NCBI RefSeq assembly: GCF_932276165.1
Contig: NC_064001.1
Location: 6,145,501-6,209,500 of the forward strand
Direction of reading: 5' to 3'
Length of the DNA: 64,000 nt
Origin: Plutella xylostella
Taxonomy: Eukaryota > Arthropoda > Insecta > Lepidoptera > Plutellidae
Shown here: in pieces, positions 11,101-17,739 of the stretch
Position numbering within the stretch: the first letter of the stretch is position 1
How the letters are laid out: every line of letters starts with the position of its first letter
Program-made: the position numbers and the translations under genes
The notes under the pieces: generated by a model
Database searches by the model: none
The model's input: the letters and a program-made list of their open reading frames with translations, nothing else
What the model was told of the DNA's origin: nothing

Positions 11101-14100
11101 GTTCTGTCGCAGCAGCCGGTAAGTCAATTACCTATCTGACTTAGTGAGTGCTAATAAGGAAAACCAACTAAGGCCACAAGACTTTTTACTTACACCACAA
11201 TCAAATGACGAGGTGTGTAATTTATCAATTTCCATAAAAGAACCGTTAGTTCCGGCGGCACCATCTTTAAGAGTGGCTAAAATTGAGGAACACCAACACT
11301 TTAACAAAAGTGTCTGGAAGTCTTAGGGATATGCGGACACCCATAAGAAATACTTAGCATTTGACATGTCCCACGTTCGTAGACTTTAAAGTTAACGAAG
11401 AGTTGGCCAACGAGTCGAATTCCTTTATTAACTGGCCTCGTATGCAGCGTAGTGTTGCAGAATTATCTAATGCATTTTTAACTCAAAATAAAATAGTTAA
11501 TTCTTCACTGCAAAATGTTATTGACTGGGGGTCAAAGGTCAATGAACCGATAACAGCTACTACCTTGTATTCGAAAATAAAAGAAATTTTTTATAAGGAT
11601 TCTAAGCATGAACTAGTCTCAGGATATATTACAGATTATTTGCAGAAAGCGAAAATACGGAACGAATGTATTGCAGCACGTAGGGGGGCACTTTTGAAAC
11701 TTCTTGGCGATAAATATATCAGACAGGGCGTAGGCAATATTCCTCTGTCATCTGAATATTTATTTAATCCACTAATGCTGGCAGAGTACATCAAAAAGAT
11801 ACAAATATGTTTATTATAGAAAGTAAATTACAAGTGACACAAAATAATTACTTAGCATGTACAAAATGGTTACTTAAACAAACTAACAATAACATTGGTT
11901 TTTGATGGTACTTTTGTAAATTTATCGTCACTCCCATGTTGCCGTTAACTCTGCACTAGGCGGTATTGACAAGTTATAACGTGCTACCGTAATATATAAC
12001 ACTGAACCACAACCTTCGACGTCTAGGTCAAGGTCAAGGTTATCGGTCTTTACACAGCCGACAAGACAACCCGCGCGCAGTGCTATGCCGTTACAGTCGG
12101 TAGGTAGGTACAGTTGCCCCCGCATACCTACTCTGCTCAACTGTCTAATAAGCCAATGTCCTTTCCTGGTTTTCAAGCAGGGGGAGGAGACAAAAAGATC
12201 AATAACAAATACAAGCCCCTTACAATAAATTCAAAGAATCTTATAAAAAATTACTAATTGCCATTTGTAGGCTGCCTTCAATACTACCTTTACTACGTTT
12301 GGGAACCACTCATAGCACCACCTGTAGTACCTACCTACTTAAAAGTAATAAAATCAGCTTCCCATTTTACAAAACCACCACTGATTTTACCTTCAGCAGA
12401 AAACATAATAAGATTCCATACTGGTGTCGCAAAGAATGCTCGCTCAGATAAACCAAATGTTCACAACAATCACCAATTGGATAGCGGAAACCCTCAGGAC
12501 TCGAGGAATTCGCATGATTGAGTATCTCAACGATTATTGCCTTGTCAGTCAGTCCAAAGAGAACCTCTTAAACACACAAGAGCAACAATAGACCATTGAT
12601 CTTCTACAAAGCTTATGATGGATCATCAAAAGTCCATAACGACTCCATCAAAAAGAGCCTGGAATTCTTGGGTGTGGGTTGGGACACACATGCAAACCGC
12701 AAGTTCCTCCCACCGTCAAAGACAGACAGTATTCAACAGTCAATTATTGGTATGCTGACATGTGGCAGTTGGAACCTAAAGCAGGCACAACGCCTCTTAG
12801 GGAAATTCAACTTTGTAGCCTTCATCACCCACCGGGGAAGGCTACATTGCCGTTTTATGCAAAGACACTGTCAAAAAATCCACTATGCCCCCAGACAGAG
12901 TTATTGATTCCAGAAGAGATTACATCAGAGCTAAAGTGGTGGTATTCAACAGTCAATTACTGGTATGCTGGCATGTGGCAGTTGGAACCTGAAGCAGGCA
13001 CAACGCCTCTTAGGGAAATTCAACTTTGTAGCCTTCATCACCCATCGGGGAAGGCTGCATTACCGTTTTATGCAAAGACACTGTCAAAAATCTTGTCTAT
13101 GCCGCCAGACAGAGTTATTGATTCCAGAAGAGGTTTCAACAGAGCTAAAGTGGTGGCTACAGAATCTGCACATCCCGTACTTGATCCACGAACCACAACG
13201 AGTGATGAATTACCTGACCACAGATGCCTCAGACCAGGCATGGGTTGCCCAAATAAACGATTCAAAGGTTTCGGCCAGTGGGAGAGTTTACAGATGTCAT
13301 GACATTGTAATTTGAAGGAAATGTTCACTGTTATAGGTGCCATAAGCATGAAATACAAGACACTCAGACAGACAACAGTATTACTACTACAGAGGGACAA
13401 CAGGACAGTTATGGCCTACATCAAACAAGAAGGAGGGACCAGGTCGTTGACCCTACATTGCCTAGCCAAGACACTACTGGACCTCATCGACGAGCTCGAC
13501 AGTATGCTGACACCATAGTATGCTGACACCACAGTACCTTCCAGGCGTTACAATGCAAACTGCTTGTCACGCGGACCAACTCCAGAGTGACACTTACTCA
13601 GCCCAGCAGTAGAACGGATCGTCAGCTTTTGGGGCATACATACCTCAAATGTCAACAAGGAAATACCTACACACCTATTTGGAATAAATGGTCGGTTTGG
13701 TGCTCTAAGCTCATTGACATATATATTACTGCGTAAGGACAGGCCCAACCACTCAAGAAAATGGCACCCGCACGTTGGCCCTAAAATAGACATTTTAGGG
13801 CCAACGGTCCTCAGTCGACAGTTGTCTGTGACGGAGAGATGAGTCTTTGTTTCTTGTGATAAATATGCCTATTTTTGTTGTGAAAGGCTAAAAAACTATG
13901 ATACGAAGGTCAAAAAGGAATATGGAATATCGTATCATCCTTAATTAATAAATAAACACATTTTAAAGCGATAATTATTTTACTACTAAAGTCTACAATG
14001 GCCGCACGATGTAACCTTGTACGGACGTCCGCATGCAACTCACTCATATTATTATGTACCTACTGTCCGGTGACGGTAAAATATGAACGCACGTACAAGG

Positions 14101-16727
14101 TTGCGTCGTCAGGATAAGTAGCTCGGCTCTGACATAGTTCCAACAAATTATGACAGATGGCAGTTATTTTGCTTGTATGAAGAAGGTTTGAGTAATATGA
14201 CTGGGGATAGGGTAAAGTGGCGTGACATGACCAACAAAGCCGACCCTAAATAAGGATAAGGCAAGGAAGAAGAAGAAGAAGAAGAAGAAGGTTTGAGTAA
14301 AATGTTCTGAAGGGCGTATCCTTCCTTTTGAAATCATTGTCTAAGCTACATATAAACAAGTTTATTCCTTCGTCAGTAATGGTCGCAAAATATTTAGCTT
14401 CTATATTTCTTAATGATGGTGTAGCGAGTCCGCGTTGTTCTATGGTGTAGCTTATCGATCTGTTCTTGTTCATAAATCTGTAATTTCTATAAAAATATCA
14501 CAGAATCTGGTCGTAAAACACGTTTTAAAGGCTATTTCAGTAGCAAAACCTGTGCCCATGAAGCCACCCATGTGGAATGCACGTGTGCTCATAGAATATC
14601 TACAGCATTCATCTCCGCTGGTAGATAAATTTTTTGGAGTAACTAAGAGAACAGCTACTTTACTCCTATTATACTCGGGGCGCAGGGTACATGATTTAAC
14701 TTTGCTGCATTGTAACAATGATCATTTAATTGACGATGGTAAGAGTATAGTCATAGTTCCTGTGTTTGGTTCAAAACCAGATACAAACTCATATCCACAG
14801 TCAGGTTAGAAGCTGCTATCGGGGGCAGATCATAATATAGATGTAAATAAAAAAATAAAAATAAAAAAAAAAAATAAAAAAAATATGCTAAATGAATTAT
14901 TGTGTGATATACATGCCTAAATAGGTATATAATTATTCTAAGTTTGTTGTGATTAGGTCTATTAGGTTCATGGCCAATTTATTTTTTAATAAATTAGTAT
15001 AAGGTATTTTAATATGGTCACCTCCATTTCATTGGTATTTCCATAGTTAGTACCTATATTTCTCATCACGGATTTATATCTGATGATCAAAGTAAGTTAC
15101 CTACTTCACATTATTGCGTCATCTCTAGCTGCCAGGTGATAACAGACATTTCTCATAACATGGATTTCAGATGTCGCTACGGAACACATAATATTGGAGT
15201 TTTACCTACCATTAAAACTCTTATTATGTTTCCAGCGACATCTGAAATCCAGCAAGCGCTACCTGGCGCTGCTATTATTATTCGGGAATATAATGGTGGA
15301 AAAGTCACTAATCTGACAGCTAGAAAGCGACGCCGCCCGCGCCCGAGGCTTGACCAATCGTAGAAAGCGTGGGATTTTGGCGCGAAAATTTGAAAACTGC
15401 AAGCTGCTACGATGATAAGGGAGATGCTATCTCATAACATGGATTTCAGATGTCGCTGGAAACATAATAAGAGTTTTAATGGTAGGTAAAACTCCAATAT
15501 TTTTTGTGAAGTTTTTTTTTAGATGTAGGTACCTAGTATGGTATAGGAAGAAGGAAGGTACATATTTAGAAGGTTTTTAAATGGTAGTGCGTTGCACGGG
15601 CGCACTTTAGGTACAGCCGCCACTGGTCGGTAACAATCCCGTGCAACAGAGCCATGGTTCCTTAAAACACCAGATGTAGCTACTGAAGCGCCTCGCCTCG
15701 TCCGATGGCGATATTCGGGCTGCTGGACTACATCGTGAACGAGCCGCCGCCGCGCCTGCCCGCGGGCCTGTTCTCCGACCAGTTCAAGGACTTCGTGGAC
15801 CGCTGCCTCAAGAAGAACCCCGACGAGCGCGCCGACCTCAAGACCCTGATGGTGAGCGCGGCTTTTGTAGGGATATGGACCTGTTCCGTCAATTTGATAC
15901 GGTCCCCGCTGCACGGGACAGTTATCGAGTTAGAAATAGAGCGCTGTGATTGGTGGAACCCGCTGCACGGTTCTGTAATCGAGTTAAACGTCAATATATC
16001 GCTATTTACGATAAATACGGTAGTATTTAATCGATGTCGGTAAGACATCACATGAAGGGTTATTGTTATAGCGAGTTGGTGATACCACATAACACAAAAA
16101 AATTACACCCAAGACCCAAAAACAAATATCAGCCCTGGCCGGGGTACGAACTTGGGACCTTCGGCATAGTATTCAGCGTTACAAACCACTGCAACATCCG
16201 GTCGTCACATTAGTATGCAGGCCAGCAAAAGTGGCGACACCATATTGTCAGTAGCAGCTCGTGAGACGAATACAGTAGGTGTGTCCGCTTCCACGTCACT
16301 TTGTGTTATTCATTCTGTATAATAATATCTGAAGTCTGTTTTTTAATCTCAGATACTAAATTGATATATTTTAAACGGATGATCATCAGTGGATTGTCCC
16401 GCGACTAAGTGACATATTGTTCTATTGGCGGGACAATCGACTATTGATGAACCGTTCAGAATCTCATCAAAAGACAGGTACTTTATTAATCATCATCAAT
16501 GAATCAGAATATAAAAGCCCTTTTTATTTCCGAATGGGCGGTTGTTTTTAGTTGACTTTCGTCAAGAACGTATTTATTTTACGATGAATCTTTTCCCCCC
16601 CTTCCAGAACCACGAGTGGATCCACCAAGCGGACGCGGCGCGCGCCGACATCGCGGGCTGGGTGTGCAAGACCATGGACCTGATGCCCTCCACGCCCAAC
16701 TCCAATGTGTCTCCTTTTTCTTCATAA
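5134..16727 (+). CDS. Dsor1: MAP kinase kinase (MEK1/2 type, Dsor1), eight coding exons
   Basis: Dual-specificity kinase of the Raf-MEK-ERK cascade, cytoplasmic, phosphorylating ERK on Thr and Tyr. Coding exons: 5134-5252, 5342-5511, 5898-6022, 6651-6801, 7637-7830, 8276-8440, 8886-9053, 16608-16727. All junctions are GT-AG and keep phase, giving about 403 residues (human MEK1 393). A basic/hydrophobic docking-like start and a Leu-rich export-signal-like segment (about 55-66) precede the kinase. Seen in the protein: Gly loop 97-102 (GQGNGG), Lys119, HRD 210-212, DFG 230-232, and the activation loop SMANS with Ser240 and Ser244 matching the two Raf sites of MEK. After the proline-rich insert comes MAIFELLDYIVNEPPP, characteristic of MEK. 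Intron 7 is 7.5 kb because of nested transposons. TAA at 16725; the chosen ATG is the first in frame. Confidence 0.95.
6265..6628 (+). mobile_element. tRNA-derived SINE in MEK intron 3, with target-site duplications
   Basis: The element (6279-6614) has a tRNA-like head with Pol III box A (TAGCTCAGTCGG) and box B (GGTTCGAATCC). A body follows with a GAAAACATCATGAGGAAACC motif that I know from many lepidopteran SINEs, and it ends in an (AGAAT)n tail at about 6590-6614. A 14-bp direct repeat, CATATAGGCCTACA, flanks it at 6265-6278 and 6615-6628. This shows target-primed insertion and gives exact borders. It sits in sense orientation in the intron and ends about 20 bp upstream of exon 4. Confidence 0.9.
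8471..8722. repeat. Two copies of a CpG-rich palindromic MITE-like repeat in MEK intron 6
   Basis: Copy one (about 8471-8573) runs from a GCACGGGG end to a mirrored CGAACCCGTGTA end. Copy two (about 8601-8722) holds the core ATATCGCGAGTCGCGATAAATA followed by CGGCGCTGTGAT. The same family recurs in intron 7 (9108-9434), after the duplicated exon 7 (15903-16045) and in a Csk intron (60539-60661, the best-preserved copy). The near-palindromic core and mirrored ends suggest a small fold-back DNA transposon. No coding capacity. Confidence 0.65.
8752..8796 (+). pseudogene. Short duplicated fragment of MEK exon 6
   Basis: About 45 bp repeats the interior of exon 6 (ACTCGGTGCAGTCGGACATC and following), with a few changes (CTGGGG to CAGGGG). 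It has neither a splice acceptor nor a donor and lies in intron 6, directly after a copy of the palindromic repeat. It cannot be a functional exon. It belongs to the set of exon-fragment duplications seen in this window. Confidence 0.8.
9108..9434. repeat. Tandem array of the CGCGATTCGCGATA palindromic repeat in MEK intron 7
   Basis: At least four degenerate units of roughly 75-90 bp follow one another. Each has a GCTGCACGGGTC-like start, GTTAGAAACGTCA, the palindromic core TATCGCGATTCGCGATA and AATACGGCGCTG. The last unit is split at 9434 by the hAT-like element and resumes at 15634. Serial head-to-tail copies suggest replication slippage or repeated self-insertion. Confidence 0.7.
10349..10515. 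repeat. Left inverted terminal repeat of the DIRS element
   Basis: About 167 bp that recur as reverse complement at 15290-15456, including a CGGGCGCGGGCGGCGTCGC GC-rich block. The outer 15 bp (10334-10348, ATTATGTGTTCCGTA) are unique to this end and are copied in the internal complementary region. Confidence 0.9.
10516..11143 (+). other. GC-rich leader of the DIRS element, possible broken start of its gag ORF
   Basis: This stretch has a strongly GC-rich block (about 10770-11060) with Pro/Ala-coding runs and an SRSRKRRRE-like basic patch. Short open stretches exist in different frames (for example from ATG 10640 and 10661), as if one N-terminal gag frame had been broken by indels. Its base composition is much higher in GC than the AT-rich gag part that follows. 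I do not recognise a domain. A promoter or CpG-rich leader function for the element is possible. Confidence 0.4.
11144..11819 (+). pseudogene. DIRS gag-like ORF, interrupted
   Basis: Two nearby open stretches (11144-11326 and 11361-11819), in different frames and separated by stops, read as one protein of about 220 residues. The second part has a helical gag-like region (NWPRMQRSVAEL, SKVNEPITA) and an Arg/Lys-containing stretch (CIAARRGALLKLLGDKYIRQG). The assignment as gag rests on position before the RT-RNase H and on general resemblance to DIRS gag, not on a firm motif. Confidence 0.55.
12250..13560 (+). pseudogene. DIRS reverse transcriptase-RNase H remnant
   Basis: Pieces in several frames read in order. 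There is an RT active-site segment near 12510-12560 whose YxDD box reads YLND (first catalytic Asp replaced by Asn). The thumb/connection region FLGVGWD...QAQRLLGKFNF follows at about 12660-12880. RNase H then shows LTTDASDQAWVAQ (about 13210-13260) and DNRTVMAYIKQEGGTRS (about 13400-13450), the last being highly typical of DIRS/PAT-type elements. Multiple stops and frameshifts, plus a 218-bp tandem duplication at 12727-13157, show it is dead. Confidence 0.8.
12727..13157 (+). repeat. Tandem duplication (~215 bp x 2) within the DIRS RT-RNase H region
   Basis: The segment beginning TATTCAACAGTCAATTA at about 12729 recurs at about 12944, with around 95 percent identity by eye, ending in GAGCTAAAGTGGTGG in both copies. 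It duplicates the thumb/connection region and RNase H start. The copies differ at scattered sites, so duplication is not recent relative to the decay. Confidence 0.85.
13774..13805. repeat. Perfect short hairpin inside the DIRS remnant
   Basis: The sequence GTTGGCCCTAAAAT is followed, after a 4-base loop, by its reverse complement ATTTTAGGGCCAAC. It could be an end of a small inserted element or simply a local inverted repeat; there is no known function. Confidence 0.6.
13995..14115. mobile_element. Candidate MITE nested in the DIRS element
   Basis: Imperfect terminal inverted repeats of about 22 bp (around CGATGTAACCTTGTACGGACGT at 13999 and its mirror ending near 14110) enclose about 75 bp without coding capacity. 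The pairing is clear but not perfect and no target duplication was identified, so the class is open. Confidence 0.45.
14179..14300 (+). mobile_element. Truncated LINE tail with (GAA)n end and target duplication, nested in the DIRS element
   Basis: A ~90-bp insert (about 14196-14285) reads GACATGACCAACAAAGCCGA and ends in a (GAA)n run, a tail that I know as a very common 3' end of lepidopteran LINEs. The direct repeat AGAAGGTTTGAGTAA lies on both sides (14181-14195 and 14286-14300). This shows target-primed insertion of a severely 5'-truncated copy. Confidence 0.8.
14435..14812 (+). pseudogene. DIRS tyrosine recombinase fragment
   Basis: About 120 residues contain RTATLLLLYSGRRVHDLTLL, the region around the first catalytic Arg of tyrosine recombinases as found in DIRS elements. 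The segment before it (KPPMWNARVLIEYLQ) matches the core-binding to catalytic transition of that family in style. The C-terminal His/Arg/Tyr part is not found after 14812, so the enzyme is truncated. In an intact element it would insert circular DNA copies into the genome. Confidence 0.75.
15161..15250. repeat. Internal complementary region of the DIRS element
   Basis: The sequence starts GGATTTCAGATGTCGCT and ends with its reverse complement. Between them it joins the unique outer left end (ACGGAACACATAAT, matching 10334-10349) to the unique outer right end (AAAACTCTTATTATG..., matching 15455-15500). In DIRS1 this region templates completion of the ends and circularisation. Its presence fixes the class independently of the proteins. 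Confidence 0.85.
15290..15456. repeat. Right inverted terminal repeat of the DIRS element
   Basis: Reverse complement of 10349-10515 with very few differences; the unique outer right end continues to about 15500 and is mirrored in the internal complementary region. Confidence 0.9.
15693..15900 (+). pseudogene. Duplicated MEK exon 7 (5'-truncated) with adjoining intron sequence
   Basis: From about 15700 the sequence repeats exon 7 (8905-9053) to its GTGAG donor at 15852 and on into the intron (GCGGCTTTTGTAGGGATATGG). One coding change is visible: GAG to GGG, Glu to Gly, early in the copy. The first ~20 bases of the exon and the splice acceptor of the true exon 7 (TTCAATTCCAG) are missing. Splicing into exon 8 gives the right MEK frame from the 8886-9053 copy, so this one is most likely a dead pseudo-exon that lies just downstream of the hAT element. 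Confidence 0.85.
15903..16045. repeat. Further copies of the CGCGAT palindromic repeat
   Basis: GCTGCACGGGACAGTTATCGAG and GCTGCACGGTTCTGTAATCGAG start two degenerate units; the second has ATATCGCTATTTACGATAAATACGG, a decayed core. These are the intron repeats that were co-duplicated with exon 7. Confidence 0.6.
16085..16205 (-). mobile_element. tRNA-derived SINE fragment, minus strand, MEK intron 7
   Basis: Read on the minus strand it has a degenerate box-B-like sequence (AGTTCGTACCCC) and then GGGCTGATATTTGTTT and GGGTCTTGGGTG. These match the body of the better-preserved SINE at 31320-31585. The tail and box A are weak, so this is an old or truncated copy of that family. Confidence 0.65.
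16376..16460. repeat. Inverted repeat, possible small MITE
   Basis: Imperfect arms around GGATTGTCCCGC and GCGGGACAATCGA enclose about 20 bases; outer parts also pair partly (ATGATCATCA with TTGATGAACC region). No target duplication was found. Confidence 0.4.
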
Positions 16728-16763
16728 GCTGCAAGAAGTGCATACTTTCAACAGCGAAAAAGG

Positions 16764-17655
16764 GTGAGTGCGTTTTTAGGGTTCCGTAGCCAAAATGGCA
16801 AAAACGGAACCCTTATAGTTTCGTCATGTCCGTCTGTCCGTCTGTCACAGCCGATTTACTCGGAAACTATAAGTACTACAGTGATGAAATTTGATGGGAA
16901 TATGTGTTGTATGAACCGCTACAAAAATATGACACTAAATAGTAAAAAAAAGAATTGGGGGTGGGGCCCCCCATACATGTAACTGAGGGATGAAATTTTT
17001 TTTTTCGATGTACATACCCGTGTGGGGTATCAATGGAAAGGTCTTTTAAAATGATATAAAGTTTTCTAAAAAACATTTTTCTTAAAGTGAACGGTTTTTG
17101 AGATATCAGCTCTCAAAGTCGTAAAAAGTATGTCCCCCCCCCTCTATTTTTATAACTACGGGGTATAAAATTCTAAAAAAAATAGAGGTGATGCATGCTA
17201 ATTAACTCTTTCAACGATTTTTGGTTTGATCAAAGTATCTCTTATAGTTTTTGAGATAGGTTGATTTAAGCTACGGAACCCTTTGTGCGCGAGCCCGACT
17301 CGCACTTGGCCGGTTTTTTTACAATAACATGATCGCCAAAGTCACAGATATATCTTCATAGCTACCCATCACGTCCCCACTGCTGACGCACGGGTCTCCT
17401 TCCAGGGAACAAGGCTAGTTTATCAAGCTAGAAAAGCTAGTGTTAGGAAGCCACTTCTTCTGACTTCTACAAATTAAAATAGTTATGTCCACACAAAGCC
17501 AGAAGTCCTAGGTTATTAGCCCCGTGTAGACCGGGCATGTGTTGTGTCTTAACGAAAGTGGCTTAGGTTGATTCACCAGTAGACTAGGTTTCACATTCGG
17601 GATCATGTCATTAACACACTGAAAGTATGTAAAACATCTAACTTATCAATTTCAG
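16764..17655 (+). other. Candidate intron in the MEK 3' UTR
   Basis: After the TAA stop, AAAAAGG|GTGAGT at 16764 is a strong donor, and TCAATTTCAG ending at 17655 is a good acceptor. If used, the MEK 3' UTR would be spliced and would continue from 17656. The exon from 17656 is open in two frames for 20-30 codons, so an alternative C-terminus cannot be excluded, but I see no good donor that would connect it in phase before the stop. Transcript data are not available. Confidence 0.35.
16775..17322 (+). repeat. Interspersed repeat with GGGTTCCGTA start and CTTGGCCGG end
   Basis: This ~550-bp block begins GGGTTCCGTAGCCAAAATGG, has a TCCGTCTGTCCGTCTGTC stretch, and ends CCCGACTCGCACTTGGCCGG followed by T's. 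I recognise the start and end from a very abundant interspersed repeat of moth and butterfly genomes. Its class is not clear to me, and it has no coding frame. It sits inside the candidate 3'-UTR intron. Confidence 0.7.
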
Positions 17656-17739
17656 GTCAAAACATTTCCCAAGAAAAAGCGGGTGAAACGATCAGTGAGG
17701 ACGCGGCCGAAGAGTAGCGGCTCGTCCCCAGCAGTATGT

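Larger units (their letters stand above)
10334..15502 (+). mobile_element. DIRS-type tyrosine-recombinase retroelement, degenerate, nested in the hAT element
   Basis: Inverted terminal repeats (10349-10515 and 15290-15456, near identical) have extra, unlike outer ends. Inside the right end is an internal complementary region (15161-15250) that joins copies of both outer ends. This is the architecture of DIRS1-type elements, which integrate a circular DNA by recombinase and make no target duplication. Inside, in order, are gag-like, RT-RNase H and tyrosine-recombinase remnants. All are broken by stops or frameshifts, and the RT active-site Asp is changed. The right border at about 15500-15502 is inferred from the match to the internal complementary region. 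Confidence 0.85.
9427..15633. mobile_element. hAT-like DNA transposon with 8-bp target duplication, split by a DIRS element
   Basis: The element proper runs from 9435 (CAGTGGCGGCTG) to 15625 (CAGCCGCCACTG), a 12-bp perfect terminal inverted repeat. The direct repeat GTCGGTAA flanks it at 9427-9434 and 15626-15633. An 8-bp target duplication with CAG...CTG ends is the hallmark of the hAT superfamily. Without the nested DIRS insertion it would be only about 1.0 kb (9435-10333 plus 15503-15625). No transposase motif was recognised, so it is probably non-autonomous. It lies in MEK intron 7. Confidence 0.85.

Noticed and set aside
15700..15851. Mutually exclusive alternative exon 7 of MEK
   Set aside because: No splice acceptor and the exon start is missing; only the 8886 copy fits the frame from exon 6.
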